Shown here one piece after another: positions 1 to 8,252 of a stretch of 51,331 nt of DNA (position 1 is its first letter; the number at the start of each line of letters is the position of its first letter). The translations under genes and the position numbers were made by a program. The notes under the pieces were generated by a model that saw only the letters and a list, made by a program, of their open reading frames with translations, had not been told where the DNA came from and did no database searches. The stretch is from DMER64 sp964542305 (GTDB taxonomy: Bacteria > Bacteroidota > Bacteroidia > Bacteroidales > UBA932), in contig CAZITX010000019.1 of the NCBI GenBank assembly GCA_964542305.1, forward strand, positions 1 through 51,331, read 5' to 3'.

Positions 1-1119
1 TTCACCTGTGAGACACTTAAGGAAAAATACTACGGTTACCTTACCAGGGCCTTGTACCGGGATTCTGAGAAAGTGGAGATCACAAGACTCCACGGGGGGT
101 ATTCGGCCAGTACCTTTTATGTAAAATCATTCGATGACAGGGGAAGGGTCCTAAGGCCTACGGAGCTGAAGAACGGGGCAAGGTCCCTGATATCCAGGGA
201 AGCGGAACGATGCCGGAAATATGCCATGCCCTATATTCTAAACAACAGTGCCATGGTTCTTGGAACTGCTTTTCATTGCCAGATAGGCGCATTGCGATAC
301 AATTTTGTAGGAATAGGCGGAGAGGATACCGGATTGAAATGGTTGACCTGGTATTTTCATAATATGGATATCGGATCGTTGAAGCCGCTGTTTGACAAAA
401 TTTTCCTGAAAATTTTAAAACCCTGGTACGGACAACCGGTCAAAGAAAAGATCTATCCCTTCGATGACCATGATCCTACAAAAACTTTTTTTTCGGATAT
501 TTTTGAAAAAGCCGAGTCGATCCTTGGCATAGATGCCCGGGACGTCTCTTTTCGGATAGACGGTAGCCTGGAGGACTTTTTGAATCCTTACCGGTTTCTT
601 AAGGAAGAATATCCCAAAAGACGGCAATGGAGCCTGGATTATTATACGTGCATATGCCATGGGGATCTGAACATGCAGAATATTCTGCTGGATAATGAGA
701 TGAACGTATACCTCATTGATTTTTCCGAGACCCGGCCCCGGTCCGTTGTGTCGGATTTTGCCCGTCTGGAAGCCATTTTTATGATAGAATCATATCCTAT
801 GGAAACCGAACGGGAATTTTTGGATGTGTTGGATTATCTAAGGGAATTCTACAGGAACGTGTCTTCTCCGGACAGAAAGCCGGCCCGGGAATGGAACGGA
901 AAATTGCCGGAGATCATACACAGGAACACCTCCCTTACATTAAAAATGAGAGAATATGCCGCGTACACTGCCCGCGAGGAAAAAACGTTGGTTCCTTACA
1001 CACTGGCATTGCTGGAATGGGTATTGCCCATTGTCTGTTATTCCAGTGCGACAGTATGGCAGAAACGATTGTCTGCCTGTGTGGCCTCTTTGTTATGCGA
1101 ATCTTTAAAAAATAAATAA
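1..1119 (+). CDS. Phosphotransferase (aminoglycoside/choline kinase-like fold), 5' truncated by the window edge
   Basis: The reading frame is open from base 1, so the first part of the gene lies outside the window; the TTG at 52 is only an internal codon. About 372 residues are visible. The kinase-like core is recognisable near residues 215-240: an HGDLNMQN catalytic loop (Asp base, Asn metal ligand) followed by LIDFSETRP, which fits the second metal-binding Asp of the APH/choline-kinase superfamily. A GGYSAS loop near the start could be the nucleotide loop. No signal peptide can be judged. The stop codon overlaps the next start (TAATG), suggesting translational coupling with the peroxidase gene. 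The substrate is unknown. I am confident of the fold but not of the role. Confidence 0.65.
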   Translation, partial: FTCETLKEKYYGYLTRALYRDSEKVEITRLHGGYSASTFYVKSFDDRGRVLRPTELKNGARSLISREAERCRKYAMPYILNNSAMVLGTAFHCQIGALRYNFVGIGGEDTGLKWLTWYFHNMDIGSLKPLFDKIFLKILKPWYGQPVKEKIYPFDDHDPTKTFFSDIFEKAESILGIDARDVSFRIDGSLEDFLNPYRFLKEEYPKRRQWSLDYYTCICHGDLNMQNILLDNEMNVYLIDFSETRPRSVVSDFARLEAIFMIESYPMETEREFLDVLDYLREFYRNVSSPDRKPAREWNGKLPEIIHRNTSLTLKMREYAAYTAREEKTLVPYTLALLEWVLPIVCYSSATVWQKRLSACVASLLCESLKNK

Positions 1120-1679
1120 TGAAATCTATTGTTATTGTGAGTGCTTTACTAATATCTTTATTTACCGGCAGCAACAAACAGAATGACCGGAAAGTTGTAG
1201 ATCCGCCTAAGGACTTTTATGAATTGTCGTTTAAAACCATCACAGGAGAAGCGTTCTCCTTTGAACAACTCCGTGGCAAGAAGGTGCTGCTGGTCAATAC
1301 GGCCTCCAAATGCGGTTTTACTCCGCAGTTTGCGGAGCTCGAAGCGCTTAACCAGGCCTATGCCCCTGACCTGGTGATCCTGGGATTTCCTTCCAATGAT
1401 TTTATGAACCAGGATCCGGGATCCAATGAAGAGATCCTGGAGTTTTGCGAGATCAATTACGGGGTTACTTTTCAAATGATGGAAAAATCATCGGTTAAAG
1501 GAAAGGAACAGAATCATGTCTTTCGTTGGTTGTCTGATCCCGCTGAAAACGGTTGGAATAAAAAAGCACCCGGTTGGAATTTTGCCAAATATTTGGTGGA
1601 TGAGCAAGGCAGATTGATTGGATACTGGCCTTCAAAGGTCAGACCCAACGATCCGGAGATCCTGGAATTGCTAAAGTAA
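1119..1679 (+). CDS. Glutathione peroxidase family thiol peroxidase, exported
   Basis: This 186-residue protein belongs to the glutathione peroxidase family, which in bacteria normally reduces peroxides using thioredoxin. The peroxidatic Cys65 sits in the family motif NTASKCGFTPQ, and the WNFAKYLVD segment near the C-terminus carries the conserved Trp-Asn pair. The usual FPCNQF motif reads FPSNDF, so the conserved second cysteine is missing. Cys110 (ILEFC) is the only candidate resolving cysteine. The first ~18 residues are a hydrophobic signal peptide or anchor without a lipobox, so it probably acts in the periplasm. The ATG overlaps the stop of the preceding phosphotransferase gene by one base. 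Confidence 0.9.
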   Translation: MKSIVIVSALLISLFTGSNKQNDRKVVDPPKDFYELSFKTITGEAFSFEQLRGKKVLLVNTASKCGFTPQFAELEALNQAYAPDLVILGFPSNDFMNQDPGSNEEILEFCEINYGVTFQMMEKSSVKGKEQNHVFRWLSDPAENGWNKKAPGWNFAKYLVDEQGRLIGYWPSKVRPNDPEILELLK

Positions 1680-1687
1680 GGGCAAAG

Positions 1688-2488
1688 TTAAATTTCAGGT
1701 ATCCAGACAAGAAGGCGCAACGGGGCACCACTGCCGCCTTTTATCTTCATGGGGGCAGCTACCACGTAAAAATTCCGTGGCGGAACAAGCTCCAGGCGGG
1801 CAATGTTTTCATAAGCCGTGACATCGTGACTGAACAGAATGCGGTGGGTTAGAAACTCGGTTGACTGCCCCCTGTCAATACTGGGCGTATCCAGGCCGAA
1901 AGCCTTAATGTTTCTTTCCCTGACAAGCCATTCAGCCGCTTCCGGATCCAATCCGGGAAAATGCAATTCAGCTACTCCTTCAAGACCCTGTTTCAATGTT
2001 CCGGTGTATTTCAAAGGATCTCCCCAATATTGTCCATACCCGGTACGCACCAATACAATGGCTTTGTTGGGAATTTTTCCGTGTTTTTGTTCCCACTCTT
2101 CAAAATCCCTGATACAGATAAGGTAATCCGGTTCTTTGAGTGCCTTCTCTGACACATCCACACAAATCCCTTCCCCTGTAAATTCTTCCGGAAGTATTTG
2201 TTCAATGGATCTGCCGTTTTCTGCAAAATGCAAGGGTGCATCAAAATGTGTACCTCCATGCTCTTCCGCTGCATAGAAAAAAGAAGAATAAAAATACCCT
2301 TTATCGTTGATCCCGTAAGATACGGTATCGTGACTGAAAGTGATGTTGGTAGGCCAGTATGTGGTGCTTGCTTCAAAATTCCAGGTCAGATCTATCCATG
2401 ATCCCTTATCCCACGAAATGTCGCAGCTTCGGTTGGTGTTACAACCGGCAATCATGCATAAAGTAATAAAAATGAGTATGTTTTTCAT
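1688..2488 (-). CDS. Cyclase/kynurenine formamidase-family lipoprotein
   Basis: A 266-residue member of the cyclase family (metal-dependent hydrolases that include bacterial kynurenine formamidase KynB). The zinc-binding signature HGGTHFDAPLHF is complete. A later segment, FGLDTPSIDRGQS, also fits the family. The start was set at the ATG giving MKNILIFITLCMIAGC, a lipoprotein signal with lipobox IAGC; a longer frame begins 11 codons upstream but would place the signal peptide internally. Export is unusual for KynB, so the substrate is probably not N-formylkynurenine from cytoplasmic tryptophan breakdown. It is convergent with the peroxidase gene, eight bases away. Confidence 0.82.
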   Translation of the reverse strand: MKNILIFITLCMIAGCNTNRSCDISWDKGSWIDLTWNFEASTTYWPTNITFSHDTVSYGINDKGYFYSSFFYAAEEHGGTHFDAPLHFAENGRSIEQILPEEFTGEGICVDVSEKALKEPDYLICIRDFEEWEQKHGKIPNKAIVLVRTGYGQYWGDPLKYTGTLKQGLEGVAELHFPGLDPEAAEWLVRERNIKAFGLDTPSIDRGQSTEFLTHRILFSHDVTAYENIARLELVPPRNFYVVAAPMKIKGGSGAPLRLLVWIPEI

Positions 2489-2509
2489 AACGAATAATTT
2501 ACTGAAGTT

Positions 2510-2517
2510 CAAATATA
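2510..2517 (-). promoter_or_regulatory. -7 promoter element of the cyclase-family gene
   Basis: TATATTTG on the minus strand matches the Bacteroidota -7 consensus TAnnTTTG and lies 21 bases upstream of the chosen ATG. No clear -33 element is seen. Confidence 0.5.
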
Positions 2518-2548
2518 ACATAAATGTGGACTCGTTTTCATTCAGAAT

Positions 2549-2580
2549 ATTGCTATTTATCCATTCATAAGTTACTTTTG
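2549..2580 (+). promoter_or_regulatory. Promoter of the MBL-esterase fusion gene
   Basis: ATTG (2549-2552) and TACTTTTG (2573-2580) are 20 bases apart, matching the Bacteroidota -33/-7 arrangement. A leader of roughly 25 bases precedes the ATG at 2609. Together with the minus-strand element at 2510-2517 this makes a divergent promoter region. Confidence 0.55.
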
Positions 2581-2608
2581 CTTATTCAGAAACAAACTCA
2601 ACAAATCC

Positions 2609-4471
2609 ATGACAAGGTTATTATTGATATTTTTCCTGGTTTTAGGCAATACGGCTCTAAACAAGGCATTTGGACAAGAAACCGGACAGCAGGTGTCGGG
2701 ACCTTTTACAATTACACGGATAGCTGATGAGGTGTATAACATCCAGGATGCCAATAACCAAAACCCTCCCGGAGTACATACAGGAGAAGACGGGAAAGAA
2801 ACAGGGATGAACAACTGCTCAGATATGTACTTGATACTCGGATCAAAAAAAGCGTTACTTATTGATCTTTCCAATAAGATTGACTGGTATGACAATCCGG
2901 CCGAACGGCTTAGGAAGATTATTGACCATAAGATTGGGAAAAGGAAGTTGATCATAACGGTAACGCATAACCACGGGGATCACCTGGGAATGCTGCCGGC
3001 ATTTGTGAATGATCCTGAAGTTGAATTTTGGGTTCCTGAAGATGATTTTTCACCTGACAAGAATCTGTTTCCTGCCGAAAGGACTGTCTATTTCAGTAAA
3101 GGGGCCTCTCTGGATCTGGGAAAACGAAGAATTGTTGAAACTTTTTTATTGCCTGGTCATACACCGGGTTCTACGTTGTTCATCCTGAAAAATGAAAATC
3201 TTGTGTTTTCGGGTGATGCCCTGGGATCAGGAGGAGGCTTGTGGCTCTTTGACTATGATAGTTTTGGCCGTTTCTATGAGAGCTTTCTGTCTTTTAAAGA
3301 TTACGTCCTGGATGCCGAAAATAATATAACGGTAGAAAAACTGACTTTATGGGGAGGGCATTCCTGGCAAAAAAGATCTTTAAACAAATTGGGAAAGGAT
3401 TACCTGGAACATATGGAAAAACTTCTGGAACAAATAGCTGCCGGGGTAGCAGAAAGTACGCCTTACAGTACTTTCATACCTTTTCTGAATGCAAATTTCA
3501 AATATAAAACGGCAGTTATTACCTGGAACAGGGAATCTGCTGTCCGGTATGTAGAAGAAAAACGTTTTCCTCCTGAAAATGATTTTACCGGCAAAGGGCC
3601 TACCCATCCCGGGGACAATATGGAGCTGCTTGGTTTTCTGGACCATTATACTTTTTCCGGCATTGATCCTCAAGTTGGAGATTTGCAGTATTACCTTTAT
3701 GATCCGATAGCCCACGGAGCCGATCCGGAAAAAGACTATCCCCTGATTGTCGTCTTTCACGGAGCTGCCAACGGCCTGGAAGGGGTGATGTGTGCTGCTT
3801 ATACGGATTTTGTAGTATATGCGGGCAGGGAGTACCAGGAAAAGCTGGGAGGTGCGTATATATTGTTTCCCAAAGCAAACGAATATTTTGATACCACTAC
3901 CGGTGATCAGCAGCTGCCCAAAGGTACCTGGATGACAAAAGATGAAAAAACGGGAACCTCAGTATATATTCCAACCCTTGAATCTTTGATCAGGGACGTA
4001 ATAAAACAACACAAGATAGATAAGGACCGTGTAATTGTTGGCGGTACATCGGCTGGCGGGTATATGACATGGCGTTTTATGGCGGCTTGTCCCGATCTGA
4101 TCAGGGGTGCTTTCCTGGTTGCTCCTGCCGACAATCCTTCTTTGGAAGAAGTGAAAATGTATGAACAAAAAGGAATACACATCTGGGTCATTCACGGGAA
4201 AAAAGATGAAATATGTCCCTATAATATCTTTACAGGTCCGGTAAGACCGTTGCTGGAACAGATCGCCAATGTTCGGGTTACTGTTCTTGAAAACGTACGT
4301 TACGGGGACGGGGGCCTGGTACGCCTGGAAGTAAGAGGCAGTGAAATGGGACAACATCTGCCCGTTTTCTGCGTGGGGGCAAACATGATCTATGATAACG
4401 GTTTGCCTTATGACCCGCGTTTTCCTGATGGGTTTACCGGGTGGATAAACTTTGTTTTTAGTAATGATTAA
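2609..4471 (+). CDS. Secreted two-domain hydrolase: metallo-beta-lactamase fold fused to an alpha/beta-hydrolase esterase
   Basis: This 620-residue protein has a signal peptide (cleavage probably after KAFG near residue 22) and two catalytic domains. Residues ~35-270 are a metallo-beta-lactamase fold with the metal motif H120-N-H122-G-D124-H125, then LPGHTPGS, FSGDALGS and WGGHSW, giving a full set of metal ligands. Residues ~345-620 are a PHB-depolymerase/esterase-D-like alpha/beta hydrolase, with an oxyanion segment VVFHGAA, nucleophile Ser481 in GGTSAGG, a candidate Asp in HGKKDE and a candidate His in GQHLPV. The frame is continuous, with no sign of frameshift. Its stop overlaps the next gene's start by eight bases, suggesting co-expression with the HAD protein. 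Both domains look active; the substrate is unknown. Confidence 0.8.
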   Translation: MTRLLLIFFLVLGNTALNKAFGQETGQQVSGPFTITRIADEVYNIQDANNQNPPGVHTGEDGKETGMNNCSDMYLILGSKKALLIDLSNKIDWYDNPAERLRKIIDHKIGKRKLIITVTHNHGDHLGMLPAFVNDPEVEFWVPEDDFSPDKNLFPAERTVYFSKGASLDLGKRRIVETFLLPGHTPGSTLFILKNENLVFSGDALGSGGGLWLFDYDSFGRFYESFLSFKDYVLDAENNITVEKLTLWGGHSWQKRSLNKLGKDYLEHMEKLLEQIAAGVAESTPYSTFIPFLNANFKYKTAVITWNRESAVRYVEEKRFPPENDFTGKGPTHPGDNMELLGFLDHYTFSGIDPQVGDLQYYLYDPIAHGADPEKDYPLIVVFHGAANGLEGVMCAAYTDFVVYAGREYQEKLGGAYILFPKANEYFDTTTGDQQLPKGTWMTKDEKTGTSVYIPTLESLIRDVIKQHKIDKDRVIVGGTSAGGYMTWRFMAACPDLIRGAFLVAPADNPSLEEVKMYEQKGIHIWVIHGKKDEICPYNIFTGPVRPLLEQIANVRVTVLENVRYGDGGLVRLEVRGSEMGQHLPVFCVGANMIYDNGLPYDPRFPDGFTGWINFVFSND

Positions 4472-5111
4472 AACTATAATTTTTGATTTGGGCGGGGTCA
4501 TTATCAACATTGACCGGGAACGTTCAGTAGCTGCATTTCAAGATCTGGGCCTGAAAAATGCCTCTTCTTATCTGGATTGTTATAAACAAAAGGGTTTTTT
4601 TCTGGAACTGGAAGACGGACGCATTGATGCAAGCGGTTTTTGTTCGGAGTTAAGCCGTTTGTGCGGAAAAACCATAACCTGTGAGCAGGCTTCGCATGCC
4701 TGGTTGTCAATTATAAAGGATGTCCCCGCGGAAAGGCTCTCTTTTCTTGAATCATTGAGAAAACAGTACCGGGTTTGCCTGTTAAGCAATACAAATCCTT
4801 TTATTATGGAATGGGCAGCCCATCCGGATTTTTGCGGGACCGGGCATTCCCTTAATGCATACTTTGATCATTTTTTTCTGTCTTACAAAATGCGCTGTGT
4901 AAAACCCGATGCTGCCATTTTTGAAAAAGTACTTGCTGAACTGAATGAAAAACCCGGTGAGATCCTTTTTATTGATGACGGGCAGGCTAATATAAAAATG
5001 GGGCAACAGATGGGTATGATAACGTATATGCCGGTCAACGGAGCCAACTGGGTCCCTGATATTCAGAAACTGTTGGCAAATTCCGTCACAAGTCTGAATA
5101 AATCCAGATAA
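4464..5111 (+). CDS. HAD-superfamily hydrolase (YihX-like, subfamily IA)
   Basis: A 215-residue cytoplasmic HAD phosphatase. Motif I is FDLGGVI with nucleophile Asp8; Gly replaces the usual second Asp at +2, a form common in YihX-type sugar-phosphate phosphatases. Motif II is LLSNTN, motif III the Lys in CVKPD, and motif IV FIDDG. The ATG at 4464 was preferred to an upstream TTG because it places motif I at the N-terminus and overlaps the previous stop by eight bases, as expected for coupled genes. Its last 49 bases overlap the 3' end of the convergent M28 peptidase gene. Confidence 0.85.
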   Translation: MIKTIIFDLGGVIINIDRERSVAAFQDLGLKNASSYLDCYKQKGFFLELEDGRIDASGFCSELSRLCGKTITCEQASHAWLSIIKDVPAERLSFLESLRKQYRVCLLSNTNPFIMEWAAHPDFCGTGHSLNAYFDHFFLSYKMRCVKPDAAIFEKVLAELNEKPGEILFIDDGQANIKMGQQMGMITYMPVNGANWVPDIQKLLANSVTSLNKSR

Positions 5112-6340
5112 CGGTTGGAATATATATGAGGGTAGTCATCCAGGGGTGTGTGATAAACCGAGTAGGCATCTCCGTCTACCATTATATACAGTGCCGGAAC
5201 TTTGTTGATGGCAAACGGGTAATGGTCGCTGTCGTTGGAAAGCGGATGCTGTTCTATGGTTCCGAAAAGGTTTAAACGGCTGTTTATCTCGCGAAAACGC
5301 AGCAGGTTTTTTTCTCCTTCCGGTCCTGTTTCCACAAACAAACGGTCTCCGTTATCAGCCACCATATCCAGGTTGATGACCTGTAATGTTTGGTCCAGCG
5401 GAACAACCGGATTCTTTGTATAATAAGTTGATCCAAGCAGGTTGTTCTCTTCAGCGGCAGCTGCTATAAAAATATATGTCAGATCAGGCCTGTTCTCAGG
5501 TTTAGCATAATAACTTGCCAGGGTCAGCAGGAAAGCCGTTCCGGATGCATTGTCATTGGCTCCGGGATAAAAAACATCTTTGCCGAAATGACCCAGGTGA
5601 TCGTAGTGGGCTATAAAAACAATGCATGAATCTTTACGATCACGACCCGGAATGCGTGCGATAACATTGGAAGATGTATAATTATCTTTCCATTGACTAT
5701 TAAAGCGGACGGTCATTTTTTTTGCGTTCTCCGGAAATCGGGGGCTAACCCAGATCACGGGAACAGGTTGCATTTTTCCGCTGCGGGATTTGAAAAACGG
5801 AGGCAGACCGTCACGTATCATAATAAATCCTGCCACAGGCATTGTGTATAGAACCTCGGGTGCGATTCCCAGGTATTGGTATACCAGGTCAAATTGCAAG
5901 ACAATGTAGGAATCTTTGAACCTTCCGGTTTCCAGTAAAGGAAGCAGACGTTCCGGATTGTGATCTTCTTTGGAAATATATTCCAAATTGTAAGAGCCTT
6001 TTTGTGAGGGAGAAAATTCGCGGACAATAAAATCTGTGCCGGGGACCATTTCAGAACCGTTCAGGCTCATTTCCATTTTTTTGTGGAAAACATTCACGCC
6101 GTAAGAAAAAGGTTGCAGGTATCCGTTTTTCAGAGCCGGTTCAATACCTTCAATGCTTTTGAATTGCCGGACCAGGAATCTCGCCGCTTTTTTATCACCA
6201 TTCTTAAAATCGGAGCGGCCTTCGTATTTTTCAGAAGACAATTCCCGGATAACACTCCTGTAGTGTACAGGGTCTTGCGCCATTAAGAAACTTCCGGTTA
6301 GAAGAAGAAGCGTGATAATGCCAGTTATTCTATGTTTCAT
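5063..6340 (-). CDS. M28-family zinc aminopeptidase, secreted
   Basis: A 425-residue M28 metallopeptidase with a signal peptide ending in FLMAQ. An apical/PA-like insert occupies the middle. The zinc-site motifs are all visible: AHYDHLGH, GANDNASG (bridging Asp), AAAAEENN (catalytic Glu pair), NLDMVAD and the late His in SVYHTPLDD. It should release N-terminal amino acids from peptides in the periplasm or outside the cell. The start is the ATG at 6340 in front of the signal peptide; the open frame extends 53 codons upstream without signal-like sequence. The 3' end overlaps the convergent HAD gene by 49 bases, and it diverges from the Cof-type HAD gene across a 31-base palindromic promoter region. 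Confidence 0.88.
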   Translation of the reverse strand: MKHRITGIITLLLLTGSFLMAQDPVHYRSVIRELSSEKYEGRSDFKNGDKKAARFLVRQFKSIEGIEPALKNGYLQPFSYGVNVFHKKMEMSLNGSEMVPGTDFIVREFSPSQKGSYNLEYISKEDHNPERLLPLLETGRFKDSYIVLQFDLVYQYLGIAPEVLYTMPVAGFIMIRDGLPPFFKSRSGKMQPVPVIWVSPRFPENAKKMTVRFNSQWKDNYTSSNVIARIPGRDRKDSCIVFIAHYDHLGHFGKDVFYPGANDNASGTAFLLTLASYYAKPENRPDLTYIFIAAAAEENNLLGSTYYTKNPVVPLDQTLQVINLDMVADNGDRLFVETGPEGEKNLLRFREINSRLNLFGTIEQHPLSNDSDHYPFAINKVPALYIMVDGDAYSVYHTPLDDYPHIYSNRYLDLFRLVTEFANSF

Positions 6341-6345
6341 GGAGA

Positions 6346-6361
6346 CAAAGATATATCTTTG
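6346..6361. promoter_or_regulatory. Palindromic bidirectional -7 promoter element
   Basis: CAAAGATATATCTTTG is a perfect 16-base palindrome. Each half is TATCTTTG on its own strand, a match to the Bacteroidota -7 consensus TAnnTTTG. The left half faces the M28 peptidase (ATG five bases away) and the right half faces the Cof-type HAD gene (ATG ten bases away). Confidence 0.6.
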
Positions 6362-6371
6362 CGGCTTATTT

Positions 6372-7169
6372 ATGATACATTCCATCTTTTTTGACATTGA
6401 TGGCACGCTGGTAAGTTTTAAAACACATTCGGTACCCGAGTCTGCCGCAAAAGCGATCAAAGCGTGCCAGGCAAAGGGCATAAAAGTTTTTTTGTGCACG
6501 GGCAGGCCAAAAGTATTGGTTCAGGATTTTTCGCATCCCAAAATGGGCAATATTCATTTTGACGGTGTTGTGGCACAAAACGGGTGTTATTGTGCAACGG
6601 GTGATGAGACGGTAATATACCAGAGCAATATAGACAGCAAGGACATTCGGGCACTTGTACATTACCTGGAGGAAAATGAACCGTTTCCTGTTTCACTTAT
6701 GACGCGGAACAATGTCTATATTAATTATATCAATAAAGATGTCACAGATCTGTCTGAATTTCTTGGAGTGGATCTTCCCGTAATTCGCCCATTGCAAACC
6801 GTGGAAGAAGATGTTATGCAGGTTAATATATACGGGGATCTGCAACTGGAAGAGAAGCTCATGAATGAAGTCTTTACAAATTGCGAATCCAGCCGGTGGC
6901 ATCCTCATTTTGCCGATGTGACCCCAAAAGGGAACAGCAAAAAAACGGGAATTGAAAAGATCCTGAAACATTTTAACCTGGACTGTGAAGGGACAATGGC
7001 ATTCGGAGATGGGGGCAATGACGTTCCCATGCTGGAATACGTACAAGTGGGTGTCGCCATGGGAAACTCGGATGATCCCAAAGTGCTTGAGGCGGCTTCA
7101 CATATAGCCCCTTCAGTAGATGACGACGGCATTGCAAGGTTTTTACACTCCTTTTTTCTACATTTGTGA
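6372..7169 (+). CDS. Cof-type HAD-IIB phosphatase
   Basis: A 265-residue Cof/HAD-IIB sugar-phosphate phosphatase-like protein. Motif I is FFDIDGTL with both aspartates, motif II falls in FLCTGRP, the Lys is near KGNSKKTGIE, and motif IV is FGDGGNDVPML. The large C2-type cap lies between motifs II and III. The ATG at 6372 puts motif I at residue ~7; the 20 upstream codons of the frame are unlikely to be translated because they contain the promoter palindrome. It is followed after two bases by the GH26 gene, so both may be in one operon with the DUF5020 gene. Confidence 0.88.
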   Translation: MIHSIFFDIDGTLVSFKTHSVPESAAKAIKACQAKGIKVFLCTGRPKVLVQDFSHPKMGNIHFDGVVAQNGCYCATGDETVIYQSNIDSKDIRALVHYLEENEPFPVSLMTRNNVYINYINKDVTDLSEFLGVDLPVIRPLQTVEEDVMQVNIYGDLQLEEKLMNEVFTNCESSRWHPHFADVTPKGNSKKTGIEKILKHFNLDCEGTMAFGDGGNDVPMLEYVQVGVAMGNSDDPKVLEAASHIAPSVDDDGIARFLHSFFLHL

Positions 7170-7171
7170 CT

Positions 7172-8242
7172 ATGAAACGATTGGCATTGATTGTACTTGC
7201 GATCGCAGCGTTCGCCTGTACAGAAAAACAAGTCCGGACCATATCTCCGGAGGCAGATACTGTTATGGATCGGTTGCAAAAGGCAGCGGCTGACAACAAA
7301 TTCTTTTTTGGTCAGGAAGATTATCCGTTTTACGGGTACTCCTGGGAATACGAAGAAGGCAGGGGAGATGTGAAAGAAGTATGTGGCAGTCATCCTGCCG
7401 TATTGGGCTGTGATCTGGGGCATATTGAACTGGGAGATGATAAAAACCTGGACGGAGTGCCTTTTGATGTGATGCGTCAGGCTATTAAGGATCACTACCT
7501 GGCAGGAGGAATCGTTACGATCAGTTGGCATATACGCAATCCTGTCACTTCTTCCAACGCCTGGGATACCTCTGACAATACAGTTGTGGCGTCGGTTCTG
7601 GAAGGAGGATCACACCATGAAATGTTTCTGGGCTGGCTTGAAAAAGCGGCTCTTTTCCTGGAATCACTTACCCTGGAAGACGGTACAAAAATTCCTGTAA
7701 TCTTCCGCCCCTGGCATGAGCATACCGGATCCTGGTTCTGGTGGGGGAGAAAGATCTGTTCAACCGGGGAATATGTCTCTTTGTGGAAAATGACTGTCGA
7801 TTATATGAAAAACCGGGGTTTGGACAACCTTATCATGGCCTATTCTCCCAATTACGGGGGCCTGACGGAACAGGTCTATATGGAAAGATATCCGGGTGAT
7901 GATTATGTAGATATTCTGGGCCTTGATGCATACGGGGACGGGCCGGAATTTAAGGAAGTGTTGCACAATGAGCTGACTATGCTGTCACGCCTTGGCAAGC
8001 AACATAACAAGCAGATAGCTTTAACAGAATGCGGTATGGGAGGATTGGGCAATCCTGAATGGTTTACTCAGATCATACTTAAAGCAGCGGAGGATATTCC
8101 AATTACCTATTTATTGGTATGGCGTAATGCTCCTGAATATAAAATGCCCAACCACATTTTTGCACCCTATCCGGGACACGCTTCTGTGGAAGATTTTATT
8201 CAATTTTTCCAGGATCCCAGGACTCTTTTCCTAAACGATTGA
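7172..8242 (+). CDS. GH26-family glycoside hydrolase (beta-mannanase type), lipoprotein
   Basis: A 356-residue GH26 enzyme, a family dominated by endo-beta-1,4-mannanases. The acid/base Glu183 is in FRPWHEHTGSWFWWG and the nucleophile Glu286 in ALTECGMGG; both are typical family signatures and the catalytic pair is intact. The signal MKRLALIVLAIAAFAC is a lipoprotein signal, so the enzyme is likely membrane-anchored. The ATG at 7172 was chosen over a GTG two codons upstream. No other mannan gene lies nearby; the neighbours are a Cof phosphatase and a DUF5020 protein. Specificity (mannan, mixed-linkage glucan or xylan) cannot be settled from sequence alone. Confidence 0.88.
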   Translation: MKRLALIVLAIAAFACTEKQVRTISPEADTVMDRLQKAAADNKFFFGQEDYPFYGYSWEYEEGRGDVKEVCGSHPAVLGCDLGHIELGDDKNLDGVPFDVMRQAIKDHYLAGGIVTISWHIRNPVTSSNAWDTSDNTVVASVLEGGSHHEMFLGWLEKAALFLESLTLEDGTKIPVIFRPWHEHTGSWFWWGRKICSTGEYVSLWKMTVDYMKNRGLDNLIMAYSPNYGGLTEQVYMERYPGDDYVDILGLDAYGDGPEFKEVLHNELTMLSRLGKQHNKQIALTECGMGGLGNPEWFTQIILKAAEDIPITYLLVWRNAPEYKMPNHIFAPYPGHASVEDFIQFFQDPRTLFLND

Positions 8243-8252
8243 AAAGCCGGAT

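Noticed and set aside
6341..6499. N-terminal extension of the M28 peptidase by 53 codons
   Set aside because: The added residues run over the divergent Cof-type gene and the promoter palindrome, and would bury a clear signal peptide.
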